From CBDCIS01 sp965217565 (lineage in GTDB: Bacteria; Chloroflexota; Dehalococcoidia; Lucifugimonadales; CATOSD01), in the NCBI GenBank assembly GCA_965217565.1, contig CBDCIS010000010.1, positions 248,001 through 312,000 on the forward strand: DNA of 64,000 nt, in the 5' to 3' direction. Under the pieces are notes generated by a model. That model did not search any database, was not told the DNA's origin, and was given only the letters and a program-made list of their open reading frames with translations. Shown here one piece after another: positions 25,485-33,707 of the stretch (position 1 is its first letter; each line of letters opens with the position of its first letter). The position numbers were made by a program, and so were the translations under genes.

Positions 25485-26375
25485 ATGGCGCAATTCGCGA
25501 GAGACGAATCCGTTGTCGTAAACGGGCTGCGATTGCGGTATCGGGATTGGGGCGGCTCGGGTCAAGCCGTAGTGCTGCTTCATGGCCTGGCTTCAACCAG
25601 CCACATCTGGGACCTTGTCGCGCCGATACTCGCCAACGACTTCGCCGTGACCGCACTGGACCAGCGAGGACACGGACGCAGCGATAAGCCGGACCACGGC
25701 TACGATTTCACCACAATGACCTCGGACCTGCATGGCTTCATCGACGGGCTGAAACTCGAACGGCCCCTCATCGTGGGGCACTCATGGGGTGGCAGCGTCG
25801 CGCTCGAATACGGGGTGAGGCATCCCGGCGTTCCGAGGGGGCTTTGCTTTGTCGATGGCGGGATGATAGAGATTTCGGGCAGGCCCGGAGCTACGTTGGA
25901 ACAGGCGAAGATAGACATGGCGCCGCCGGTGTTCGATGGCGTAACGGCGGCCCAACTCAGGGAGCGCGCCCGCTCGCGTAGATGGCTGGGCTCGATGACC
26001 GAACAGTTCGAGGAGACGCTCCTCGCCAACTTCGACGTGCTCGAGGGCGGCTTCGTCCGCGCCAGGCTGAGCCGGGACAACCACATGCGAATAATCGAGG
26101 CCCTGTGGGAACACAAGCCCTCCACGTTGTACGCGAGCGTAGAGTGTCCCGTGCTCATAATGCCCGCGCGCCGGAAGGGCGACGACTCACCGGCGGCGCG
26201 GCGTTTTGGAAGGGAAGAGTCGGTCCGCGCCGCGAGCGCGAAGCTGCCCGTGAGCGAGATCGTCTGGCTGGAAGACAGCATCCACGACGTGCCCCTGCAA
26301 CGTCCCCAGCTTGTGGCCGAGGTAATCGCGGAGCACGTACGGAGCGGGTTCTTCGGCGAACCTGTTTCAATTTAG
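25485..26375 (+). CDS. Alpha/beta hydrolase
   Basis: A 296-residue cytoplasmic alpha/beta hydrolase. The oxyanion region is VVLLHGLAST, the nucleophile elbow GHSWGG, and DQRGHGRSDKP is typical of the epoxide hydrolase/haloalkane dehalogenase-like branch. The catalytic His is in LEDSIHDVPLQRP. A cap region lies between about residues 130 and 215. It follows the PAC2 gene by five bases. Substrate unknown; esterase, lactonase or C-C hydrolase are possible. Confidence 0.87.
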   Translation: MAQFARDESVVVNGLRLRYRDWGGSGQAVVLLHGLASTSHIWDLVAPILANDFAVTALDQRGHGRSDKPDHGYDFTTMTSDLHGFIDGLKLERPLIVGHSWGGSVALEYGVRHPGVPRGLCFVDGGMIEISGRPGATLEQAKIDMAPPVFDGVTAAQLRERARSRRWLGSMTEQFEETLLANFDVLEGGFVRARLSRDNHMRIIEALWEHKPSTLYASVECPVLIMPARRKGDDSPAARRFGREESVRAASAKLPVSEIVWLEDSIHDVPLQRPQLVAEVIAEHVRSGFFGEPVSI

Positions 26376-26430
26376 TAGGCGCTGCCTTACAGGTGCAAAC
26401 CCTGGGCGCCCACAAGGGAACGCCCCTACT
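26361..26430. repeat. Repeat with CCTGTTTCAATTTAGTAGGC end
   Basis: CCTGTTTCAATTTAGTAGGC is followed by GGGCGCCCACAAGGGAACGCCCCTAC, a member of the same repeat group as 10905, 18712, 23202 and 37120. It overlaps the 3' end of the hydrolase gene. Confidence 0.55.
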
Positions 26431-26451
26431 TCTTCGGCTAGAGGCCGAGGC

Positions 26452-26718
26452 TCAGGCTGCCTCGGGAAGCGACAGGAAGTAGTAGGGGATGTGCCAGGTC
26501 CCCATGCGGCCCATATCGACCACAGCCTTGCGCCGATACGCCTGCTTGACGACCCCGCGAGAGCGGAAGCGGGGGCCGCCGTTGACCTTGCCCAGGTAGA
26601 GAACCTCCTGCCCCGGAGCGACGCTGTCACAGCCCACGATCGTCTGCTCCCGCGCCATCCGCGGTATGCCGGGCAGCGGCAGTTGAGGGGATGGTTGTTC
26701 GAGTCTCATGCGGTTCAC
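26452..26718 (-). CDS. Small conserved-looking protein, unknown
   Basis: An 88-residue soluble protein with no family I recognise. It has a proline-rich start (LEQPSPQLPLPGIPR) and a compact basic core (LGKVNGGPRFRSRGVVKQAYRRKAVVDMG). The GTG start at 26718 has AAGGGG six bases upstream. The promoter region carries several GTTC/GAAC motifs (26738-26780), and the same decamer stands at the same distance before the next gene on this strand, so the two may share a regulator. The SH3-like look of the core would suit nucleic-acid binding, but that is a guess. Confidence 0.65.
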   Translation of the reverse strand: MNRMRLEQPSPQLPLPGIPRMAREQTIVGCDSVAPGQEVLYLGKVNGGPRFRSRGVVKQAYRRKAVVDMGRMGTWHIPYYFLSLPEAA

Positions 26719-26737
26719 CCGTAACCCCTTCAGAAGA

Positions 26738-26780
26738 ATGTCTGTTCGATATAGAACATATTAGAACAGAACATGTGAAC
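26738..26780 (-). promoter_or_regulatory. Operator-like GTTC/GAAC cluster
   Basis: On the plus strand: ATGTCTGTTC at 26738, GTTC-N6-GAAC at 26744-26757, and further GAAC at 26764, 26769 and 26777. The arrangement resembles a multi-copy operator of a LexA-like or other dimeric repressor. It is 20 bp upstream of the small gene start. Confidence 0.45.
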
Positions 26781-26860
26781 GTGTCAAGGGGTTTTGCGCC
26801 GCGATAACAGGTCAAGGCGGATTGGCAAACGGCCGTCGTTGGGTCGCCGCCGGTGAAGAT

Positions 26861-27322
26861 TCAGCCGACCTCCGGGTGGGCGCTCCAGGTGGAGAAGGGT
26901 TGGCTGGACGCCGGGAGAGTGACGTCAATCACCTGGCCGGGAGCAATGTCAACTGGGGTTGTTGGCCCCAACTCGATGCCGTTGGATAGATGAACCTCGA
27001 CTCTGACCCGGCTCAGGGTGGCTCCCGTAGTGTTCCGCACCGTGCCCGTGAAGGCATTGGCAGCCGAGTCATACGACAGGATGAGGCGAGCTCCAGCGCG
27101 GACGTGGTCGTAGGTTTCGCTCAGGGCGTACTGGGCGCCGGACTCTTCGCCCACTTCGCTCGACTCCTCGCCGCTGCCATGCTCGCCCGATCCCTCGCCG
27201 CCGCGCTCACGTGACTCCTCGCGGCCGCCGTGCTCGCCAGACTCCGAGGTCATGTGGCAGCCGGTGAGGGCGAGCAGCACGACGATGCCGAACACCACCA
27301 GAAGTGCCGATAGCTGCTTCAT
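26861..27322 (-). CDS. Putative lipoprotein with acidic linker
   Basis: A 153-residue predicted lipoprotein. The signal peptide MKQLSALLVVFGIVVLLALTGC ends in the lipobox LTGC. A low-complexity Gly/Ser/Glu linker of about 45 residues follows, then a beta-rich domain (RLILSYDSAANAFTGTVRN, then TLSRVRVEVHLSNG) resembling FxLYD-type extracellular modules. ATG 27322 follows GGAGGG; the longer frame from 27406 has no signal. Function is not known. The upstream ATGTCTGTTC motif is shared with the preceding small gene. Confidence 0.75.
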   Translation of the reverse strand: MKQLSALLVVFGIVVLLALTGCHMTSESGEHGGREESRERGGEGSGEHGSGEESSEVGEESGAQYALSETYDHVRAGARLILSYDSAANAFTGTVRNTTGATLSRVRVEVHLSNGIELGPTTPVDIAPGQVIDVTLPASSQPFSTWSAHPEVG

Positions 27323-27341
27323 GGAACCCTCCGCTCGTATT

Positions 27342-27363
27342 ATGTCTGTTCTGCGAATGTTCA
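27342..27363 (-). promoter_or_regulatory. Operator-like motif shared with 26738
   Basis: ATGTCTGTTC at 27342-27351 repeats exactly the decamer at 26738 and lies at the same 20-bp distance from its gene start. GTTC recurs at 27359. In the transcribed direction GAACAGACATAAT includes a possible -10. Confidence 0.45.
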
Positions 27364-27538
27364 ATTGTAGCATCATGGGCCGGAATCCCGCGCCAAGTTC
27401 TGCCATTGACAGATTGTCTGGTTTCGAGTCTCAAGAAATGTTGGGCCGAAAGTGCTAAAATCAGCGTAGTTGATTCTTGGAAGACGCCGAAACCCTGCCC
27501 ACGCTTTCGCAGGGGAGAGAACACAAGGAGAAGACCTC

Positions 27539-28285
27539 ATGAGGCTGGAAGGCAAGGTGGCCCTGATAAGCGGCGGCGCAAGAGGCATGGGCGCGGTAGA
27601 GGCGAGGCTCTTCGCCCGCGAAGGGGCCAGTGTCGCGATAGCGGACGTGCTCGAGGCCGATGGAAGGCAGGTTGAGGCGGAGATTAACGAATCGGGTGGC
27701 GAGGCCCTTTTCCTCCACCTGGATGTTACCGACGAGTCTGAGTGGCAGAGGGTGGTCGCGGCGAGCGTAGGCAGATTCGGAAAGCTGGACGTGTTGGTGA
27801 ACAACGCCGCCATTATCCGCACGGAGCGCGTCCTGGAGACCACCGAGCGGATATGGGACGACGTCATGTCGGTCAACGCCAAGGGCGTCTTCCTCGGGAC
27901 GAAGGCCGCCATACCGGAGATGCGAAAGGCGGGCGGCGGCTCTATCATCAACATATCGTCGGGCGCGGGCTTGACCGGCAGCCACCAGAACGCCGCGTAC
28001 CACGCCTCCAAGGGCGCGGTCAGGATTTTCACCAAGGCGGCCGCCATCCAGTACGCCGGCGACAACATCCGCGTGAACTCGGTGCATCCGGGGATGATAG
28101 ACACCGCCATGCTCGCCGCGGCGCGCTTCGGGGACGCGCTCGTGGAACGGCTCGCCCAGACGCCGCTTGGGCGAGTTGGCAGGCCGGAGGAGATAGCCTA
28201 CGGCGTCCTGTATCTGGCGTCCGACGAGTCCTCGTTCGTCACGGGCAGTGAGCTTGTGATAGACGGAGGGCGCACGGCCCAGTGA
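27539..28285 (+). CDS. SDR family oxidoreductase (first of three)
   Basis: A 248-residue classical short-chain dehydrogenase/reductase. It has GGARGMG (cofactor binding), LVNNAA, the catalytic Ser region (NISSGAG), and YHASKGAV (Tyr and Lys), and ends ELVIDGG. An acidic residue after the second strand (AIADVLEADG) favours NAD. ATG 27539 has AAGGAG eight bases upstream. It is the first gene of a run that continues to 35.5 kb and is clearly a paralogue of the next gene. Likely acts on hydroxysteroid, 3-hydroxyacyl or sugar-type alcohols. Confidence 0.88.
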   Translation: MRLEGKVALISGGARGMGAVEARLFAREGASVAIADVLEADGRQVEAEINESGGEALFLHLDVTDESEWQRVVAASVGRFGKLDVLVNNAAIIRTERVLETTERIWDDVMSVNAKGVFLGTKAAIPEMRKAGGGSIINISSGAGLTGSHQNAAYHASKGAVRIFTKAAAIQYAGDNIRVNSVHPGMIDTAMLAAARFGDALVERLAQTPLGRVGRPEEIAYGVLYLASDESSFVTGSELVIDGGRTAQ

Positions 28286-28335
28286 TTCTTCGGGCCGCGT
28301 TCTGCTTTGGAATTAACTTGCGGAGGTGGAACATC

Positions 28336-29085
28336 GTGAGACTAGAGGGCAAGGTAGCGTTGATTAGCGGGGGCGCGCGCGGACAGGGGGCGGCGGAAGC
28401 AAGGCTGTTCGCCAGGGAGGGCGCCGCCGTGGTGATAGCCGACATCCTGGAGGACGAGGGCAAGAAACTGGAGGCCGAGATCAACGAGATTGGCGGCCAG
28501 GCGTTGTTCGTAAAGCTCGACGTGACCAGCGAGTCGGATTGGAAGAGCTGCATTGGCGAGACGGTCGAACGATTCGGCAAGCTCGACGTGCTGGTCAACA
28601 ACGCCGGCATCCTGGGCCAGACGCCGATAGAGGACACCGCCATCGAAGAGTGGGAGCGGATCATGTCGGTCAACACGACGGGGGTGTTCCTGGGGACGAA
28701 GCACGCCATACCGGAGATGCGAAAGGCGGGCGGCGGCTCCATCGTGAACATATCGTCGATCGCCGGGATGATAGGCAGCCCCAGGGGCAGCGCGTACGCC
28801 ACCTCGAAGGGCGGCGTAAGGCTGTTCACGAAGTCCACCGCGTTGCAGCACGCCAAAGACGGTATCCGCGCCAACTCGATTCACCCTGGGCCGGTGGATA
28901 CCGAGATGATAGCGGAGAACATCAGCACGCCGGAGGGCCTCGCCACGTCGCTCGCCCGAGTGCCGCTGGGGCGGCTCGGCACCGTGGACGACGTGGCATA
29001 CGGCGCGTTGTTTCTGGCGTCGGACGAGGCCTCGTACATGACCGGCTCCGAGCTTGTTATCGACGGCGGCGTCATCGCCCAGTAA
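28336..29085 (+). CDS. SDR family oxidoreductase (second of three)
   Basis: A 249-residue SDR closely similar to the preceding one over the whole length (VRLEGKVALISGGARGQG, ADILEDEG, LVNNAGI, NISSIAGM, YATSKGGV, ELVIDGG), implying a tandem duplication. GTG 28336 is preceded by GGAGGTGG. Spacing to the previous gene is 50 bp and to the next 10 bp. Conservation of all catalytic residues suggests both copies are active, perhaps on related substrates. Confidence 0.88.
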   Translation: MRLEGKVALISGGARGQGAAEARLFAREGAAVVIADILEDEGKKLEAEINEIGGQALFVKLDVTSESDWKSCIGETVERFGKLDVLVNNAGILGQTPIEDTAIEEWERIMSVNTTGVFLGTKHAIPEMRKAGGGSIVNISSIAGMIGSPRGSAYATSKGGVRLFTKSTALQHAKDGIRANSIHPGPVDTEMIAENISTPEGLATSLARVPLGRLGTVDDVAYGALFLASDEASYMTGSELVIDGGVIAQ

Positions 29086-29095
29086 GGGGCTGCGC

Positions 29096-29920
29096 ATGAA
29101 GCTCAGCGGCAGGGTAGCGATCATCACGGGAGCCGGCAGAGGCATCGGGCGGGGAATCGCCGAGGCCTACGCGAGGGAGGGCGCGAACCTGGTGTTGGCG
29201 TCGCGCACGCCCGCGCAAGTGGAAGGCGCGGCGCGGGAGGCGCGCGCTCTCGGCGTGGAGGCCATTGCCATCGCGGTTGACGTCGCGGAATCGAAAGACG
29301 TGCGCCGGATGGTGGATGAGACGCTGGAGAGGTTCTCGCGGGTGGATGTCCTGGTCAACAACGCGGCGATACTCGGCCCGGTTGGGCCGCTCCACTCCAA
29401 CGACATGCGCCACTGGGCAGAGGCCATGAGGATAAACGTGACCGGGCTTGTCATGTGCTGCCACGCCGTTCTCCCTGCCATGATGGAGCAGGACGGCGGC
29501 AAGATAATCAACCTCTCCGGCGCGGGAGTTACCCGGCCGTCGGAAACCATAAGCGCCTATGGCACGTCCAAGGCCGCCGTCATCCGCTTCACCGAAACGC
29601 TGGCCCTGGAGATGCGCCCGCACAACATAAGCGTCAACGCGCTCGGCCCTGGGCAGATAGATACCGCGCTGCTCGACCCAATGGCCTCGGACGACAGCCT
29701 GATCGAGCCTGTCATGGGCGCCATGGTCAGGCGCACGAAGTCGGGCGAGGGAGCCTCGCTCGAAGAGGCGGCCGCTCTTGCGGTGTGGCTGGCCTCGTCG
29801 GAGTCCGACGGTCTCAGCGGACGTCTCATCTCCGCGACGCAGGACGACTGGCGCAACCTCGGCCCGCACATTCCGGAGATTACGGACTCGGACAGGTTTA
29901 CGCTGAGGTTCAACGGCTAG
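29096..29920 (+). CDS. SDR family oxidoreductase (third of three)
   Basis: A 274-residue SDR, more distant from the first two. It has TGAGRGIGRGIA, LVNNAAI, NLSGAGVT (Ser) and YGTSKAAV (Tyr, Lys). The residues after strand 2 (LASRTPAQV) suggest NADP preference. It has a longer C-terminal tail than usual. ATG 29096 follows AAGGGG. Its stop codon overlaps by one base the GTG start of the Fe-S subunit gene of the molybdenum hydroxylase, so these genes form one operon and may act in one oxidation pathway. Confidence 0.87.
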   Translation: MKLSGRVAIITGAGRGIGRGIAEAYAREGANLVLASRTPAQVEGAAREARALGVEAIAIAVDVAESKDVRRMVDETLERFSRVDVLVNNAAILGPVGPLHSNDMRHWAEAMRINVTGLVMCCHAVLPAMMEQDGGKIINLSGAGVTRPSETISAYGTSKAAVIRFTETLALEMRPHNISVNALGPGQIDTALLDPMASDDSLIEPVMGAMVRRTKSGEGASLEEAAALAVWLASSESDGLSGRLISATQDDWRNLGPHIPEITDSDRFTLRFNG

Positions 29921-30390
29921 TGAACTCGACCCAGATAACGCTCAACGTCAACGGCTGTTCCAGTGAACTGGAGGTCGGCCATCACTGGACGCTGCTGCGC
30001 GCGCTCAGGGACGGGCTGGCCCTCACGGGTTCAAAGCGCGGCTGCGACAGGGGTGAGTGCGGCGGGTGCACTGTGCTGCTCGACGGCAGGCCGGTCTATT
30101 CCTGCCAGATGCTCGCGCTCCAGGTCGGCGTGCGCCAGGTGCTCACCGTCGAGAGCCTGGGCAGTCTCGAGCGCCTGCACCCGCTGCAGGAGGCGTTTCT
30201 CCGCAACGACGGCGGGCAGTGCGGCTTCTGCACACCCGGCTTCCTGATGAGCGCGAAAGCGCTGCTGGACGCCAATCCCAGCCCGTCCGAGACTGACATA
30301 CGCGAGGCGTTATCGGGCAACATATGCCGCTGCAACGCCTATGGCCGCATCATCGCGTCGGTGCGAGCGGCGGCACGGCTACCGGGCTGA
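29920..30390 (+). CDS. Molybdenum hydroxylase 2Fe-2S subunit
   Basis: A 156-residue small subunit of a xanthine dehydrogenase/CoxS-type hydroxylase. The plant-type ferredoxin cluster is CDRGECGGCTVLLDG with a later CQM, and the second cluster uses CGFCTPGFLM and NICRCNAYG. It passes electrons from the Mo cofactor to FAD. The GTG at 29920 overlaps the SDR stop. The large and FAD subunits follow only after an inserted toxin-antitoxin pair. Substrate unknown; N-heterocycle, aldehyde or aromatic CoA ester are possible. Confidence 0.9.
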   Translation: MNSTQITLNVNGCSSELEVGHHWTLLRALRDGLALTGSKRGCDRGECGGCTVLLDGRPVYSCQMLALQVGVRQVLTVESLGSLERLHPLQEAFLRNDGGQCGFCTPGFLMSAKALLDANPSPSETDIREALSGNICRCNAYGRIIASVRAAARLPG

Positions 30391-30411
30391 AGCGGTGAAA
30401 GGCGGTTGACG

Positions 30412-30993
30412 ATGCGGTATCGCAAGATAGAGGTGGACGAAGAGGTTTACGCGTATCTCCAGAAGAAGGCGAAACGCGCTGAGGACGATTTCAACAACGT
30501 GCTGCGCCGGGAGTTGCTGGGAGCGGCTGATGTCAGGGATGGAACTGAGGCGGTAGAAGTCACCGAGAAACTGGAGATGCCCAGGGACATTCCCCGGGAA
30601 CTGAAGCAGGTCTTGGAATTGGTGGAATCGGTTCGATTTGGCCGTCAGAGCAGGTGGGAAGCCACTCAGAGTGTAGCGCAAAACAGCGGCGTCACATATG
30701 AGGCGCTTATTGACATTTGCTGCGACGGAATGGGTCTCACGTTATCCCAGTTCGACAGGTTGCTCGATAAGGACTCCCATGAAAAATTGAAGGCTGCGCT
30801 CAAAGGCAAGTACGCTCGTCACTCAGAGTCGATTGACGCATTTCTCGCGGCGCTAGCCCTTGAGGAGAGCCGACACGGTGAGGCCCGACGCAAGTACAGC
30901 ATAATGGACTTGGCGGGACTTGGGAAAGGATTGTGGGAAGGCGTTGACGCCCAGGAGTTCGTAAATCAGGAGCGCGACTCGTGGAATGGGTAG
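30412..30993 (+). CDS. Antitoxin with SeqA-like N-terminus
   Basis: A 193-residue protein that looks like the antitoxin of the PIN toxin encoded next. The N-terminus (RKIEVDEEVYAYLQKKAKR, then FNNVLRREL) resembles the ribbon-helix-helix dimerisation segment of SeqA and related antitoxins. The C-terminus (LAGLGKGLWEGVDAQEFVNQE) resembles the toxin-binding tail of VapB-type antitoxins. In between is a helical region of about 100 residues I do not recognise. The stop overlaps the toxin start by 13 bases. AT content rises here relative to the flanking hydroxylase genes, suggesting acquisition. Confidence 0.7.
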   Translation: MRYRKIEVDEEVYAYLQKKAKRAEDDFNNVLRRELLGAADVRDGTEAVEVTEKLEMPRDIPRELKQVLELVESVRFGRQSRWEATQSVAQNSGVTYEALIDICCDGMGLTLSQFDRLLDKDSHEKLKAALKGKYARHSESIDAFLAALALEESRHGEARRKYSIMDLAGLGKGLWEGVDAQEFVNQERDSWNG

Positions 30994-31439
30994 AATCCCT
31001 GAAGGGACAACTCATTGGCCTGGACACGGCTCCGTTCATCTATCACATCGAAGAGAATCCGAAATACATTGAACTGGTTCGCCCTTTCTTTGAGGCAATC
31101 AAACTTGGCCAGATACGGGTCGCCACCTCCGTGATAACCCTGTCAGAGGTTTTGGTCACTCCAATTCGTAGAAATGACGAATACACAGTCCAACGATTCC
31201 GTAGAGCCTTGTTAGAAGAGGATAGTCTAACCACGAAATTGGTATCGGTTGAGATAGCTGAATTAGCGGCTGAACTAAGGGCGAGGCATAGATTACGCAC
31301 ACCGGATGCCATCCAAGTAGCTACGACAATCACCGAAGGCGTATCTGCCTTCGTGACCAATGATGCTCGTTTGGCCAACCGTGGAATAGACTTGCGGATG
31401 ATAGTTCTGGAAGAGTTGCTGGGGAATCCCGTACAATGA
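30981..31439 (+). CDS. PIN-domain toxin (VapC-like)
   Basis: A 152-residue PIN-domain ribonuclease, probably a toxin cleaving tRNA or rRNA. Acidic residues D15 (GLDTAPFIY), E56 (TLSEVL), D109 (TPDAIQVA) and D128 (TNDARL) sit where the family needs them for Mg2+. The GTG start at 30981 lies inside the antitoxin gene. The stop overlaps the hydroxylase large-subunit start as ATGA, so it is cotranscribed with the metabolic operon. Codon use is more AT-rich than its neighbours. Confidence 0.85.
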   Translation: MEWVESLKGQLIGLDTAPFIYHIEENPKYIELVRPFFEAIKLGQIRVATSVITLSEVLVTPIRRNDEYTVQRFRRALLEEDSLTTKLVSVEIAELAAELRARHRLRTPDAIQVATTITEGVSAFVTNDARLANRGIDLRMIVLEELLGNPVQ

Positions 31440-33700
31440 CTAGCTCCAACATCGGCGTCTCCGTGCCCCGGCGCGACCTGCGGGAGAAGCTTACCGGAGA
31501 CGCTAAGTACACAGCGGACGTCAGGCTGCCCAGGATGCTGCACGGCAAGATTCTGCGCAGCCCCTATCCTCACGCTCGAATCGTGTCGATCGACGCATCA
31601 AAGGCGGCGTGGCTGCCGGGCGTGCGCGCCGTGCTCACGCCGTTCGACGCGCCGGAGGGACACGTCGCCCCGGACATGCCCATTCTGGACGTCAAGGCGC
31701 GCTTCGTGGGGGACGAGGTCGCGGCGGTGGCCGCGGATGACGAGGACACAGCTCAACAAGCGTTGGGCCTGATAGACGTCCGATATGACCCGCTGCCGTT
31801 TGTCACGGACGCTGAGCAGGCGATGCTTCCCGGCGCGCCTGCCGTGCACGAGGGCGGCAATCTGGTGGGCGGCAAGCCCCTCACGCTTACGCGGGGCAGC
31901 GTGGAAGAGGGGTTCGCGCAGGCCGACAGGGTCTTCGAGGGCGAGTTTTCCACGCCCTCGCACTCCGGCGCAGCATTGGAGCCGAGAGCGGCCATAGCCG
32001 CGTGGGACGGTGAACGGCTCAGCGTCTGGAAGTCCAGCCGCGGGATACACGCCGACCGACTGGGCCTGTCCCTGTCGCTGGGCATCCCCCTGGATAACGT
32101 GAGAGTCGTTGGCCCGCACATGGGCGCGGGATACGGCAATAAGGACGAGACCCGGCTGGCGGCCATAACTGCGCTGCTGGCGAGGCGCGCACGGATGCCC
32201 GTGAAGATGGAGCTTACGCGGGAGGAGGAGTTCGTGGCGGGCCGCCATCGCCACGCCACGATTACGAAGCTGAAGGTGGGGGTCAAGGACGATGGCGCCG
32301 TCACCGCCGTCCACGCGACTACCATCATGGACACCGGCGCGTACCTCTCGTCCGGCCCCGGCGTCGTCAGGCGAGCGGGACAAGCAGCGCTCTACCTGTA
32401 CAGGTGCGCCAACGTCCGGTACGACGGCTATCTCACCTACACCAATCAACCCTCTGCCGGGTCGTACCGCGCCCTGGGCGCGCCGCAGGGCCACTTCGCG
32501 CTGGAGGTCCTCATGGACAGGGTGGCCGAAGAGCTCGGAATCGATCCGCTAGACTTTCGTTTGAAGAACCACGTTGGCCCGGAGGGGCAACCGGGCGAGC
32601 GTGTGACTCCACTGAATCAGGTCATGGACACGCAGCCTGTGGAGGGCGGCGTGCCCTTCTCCAGCAACGGACTGCGGGAGTGCCTCGAAAGGGGAGCGGC
32701 GGCCATTCGCTGGCGGGAGCGGCGTGGCAGCAGGGCCGACGCCCACGGCTCGCGCAAGACTGGGCTGGGCATGGGCATGTTCATCTACCGGGGCGGCCCG
32801 GGCGGAAGGTCCAGCGTCGGGATGGGACTGAACCCGGACGGCTCCGTTCAGCTTGTCACCGGCATCATGGACGTTGGCGAGGGCAGCATGACAGTGCTAC
32901 CCCAGATAGCCGCCGAAGAGCTTGGCGTGCACGCGGGCCAAGTGCGGGTTACCTCCGGCGACACCCAGCTTACGCCCGAGGCGCCGATTACCGCCGGCTC
33001 CACGGCGACCTTTTCGAGTGGCCTCGCCGCGAAAGAGGCGGCGGCGCGGCTAAAGGTGAAGATTCTGGAAACCGCTGGCGTCGAGCTCCACACCGATCCG
33101 GCCGAACTCGACATCGTGGACGGCGGCGTTGTCGTGAAGGCGACGCTGGAGCGGCGTATGAGCCTGAGCGAGGTGGGGCTGCTTCGTCCGGAGCGTCCGC
33201 TCGAAGTCGAGGCGTCTATAACGCCGGGGAGCAAGGACTACGTCGTCAACTCCTTTGGGGCGCACTTCGCGGAGGTCGAGGTCGATACCGTTACGGGGAA
33301 CGTCCGGGTGCTGCGCTACGTGGCCGCCCACGACTCGGGCCGCATCCTGAACCCCAACATGGCGGTCAACCAGGTCGAGGGCGGCGTCTCGCAGATGCTG
33401 GGGTTCACTCTCAGCGAGGAGATGCTGACCGACCCGCGCAACGGCGTTACTCTCAATCCGAGTTTCCTCGAGCACAAGATGCCCACGATGCTGGATTACC
33501 CACCGATAGACGTCATCTTCGCCGACGTGGTGGACCGGGTTGGCCCCTTTGGCGCGAAGGCTCTTGGAGAGCCACCCAGCATTGGCGTAGCCCCGGCAAT
33601 CGCCAACGCTATCTACGACGCCGTAGGTGTGCGGGCGCGCGATCTGCCCATAACACCGGACGTTATCCTCAACGCGCTGACGCTGAAGGAGAGTGAGTGA
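31436..33700 (+). CDS. Molybdenum hydroxylase large subunit
   Basis: A 754-residue molybdopterin-cytosine-dinucleotide binding subunit of the xanthine dehydrogenase family. The first domain (residues 1 to about 130, VPRRDLREKLTGDAKYTADV) is followed by the cofactor domains with GPHMGAGYGNKDETR and SAGSYRALGAPQGHF. The C-terminal PFGAKALGEPPSIGVAPAIANA contains the catalytic Glu. All expected blocks are present and length is normal. It is coupled to the toxin gene by ATGA. The substrate group cannot be told; similarity of the operon to 4-hydroxybenzoyl-CoA reductase-like systems is noted under the FAD subunit. Confidence 0.9.
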   Translation: MTSSNIGVSVPRRDLREKLTGDAKYTADVRLPRMLHGKILRSPYPHARIVSIDASKAAWLPGVRAVLTPFDAPEGHVAPDMPILDVKARFVGDEVAAVAADDEDTAQQALGLIDVRYDPLPFVTDAEQAMLPGAPAVHEGGNLVGGKPLTLTRGSVEEGFAQADRVFEGEFSTPSHSGAALEPRAAIAAWDGERLSVWKSSRGIHADRLGLSLSLGIPLDNVRVVGPHMGAGYGNKDETRLAAITALLARRARMPVKMELTREEEFVAGRHRHATITKLKVGVKDDGAVTAVHATTIMDTGAYLSSGPGVVRRAGQAALYLYRCANVRYDGYLTYTNQPSAGSYRALGAPQGHFALEVLMDRVAEELGIDPLDFRLKNHVGPEGQPGERVTPLNQVMDTQPVEGGVPFSSNGLRECLERGAAAIRWRERRGSRADAHGSRKTGLGMGMFIYRGGPGGRSSVGMGLNPDGSVQLVTGIMDVGEGSMTVLPQIAAEELGVHAGQVRVTSGDTQLTPEAPITAGSTATFSSGLAAKEAAARLKVKILETAGVELHTDPAELDIVDGGVVVKATLERRMSLSEVGLLRPERPLEVEASITPGSKDYVVNSFGAHFAEVEVDTVTGNVRVLRYVAAHDSGRILNPNMAVNQVEGGVSQMLGFTLSEEMLTDPRNGVTLNPSFLEHKMPTMLDYPPIDVIFADVVDRVGPFGAKALGEPPSIGVAPAIANAIYDAVGVRARDLPITPDVILNALTLKESE

Positions 33701-33707
33701 CCTTGCC

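Noticed and set aside
32404..33696. A 430-codon frame inside the hydroxylase large subunit
   Set aside because: Overlaps a certain gene in another frame and is Arg/Gly-rich without domains.
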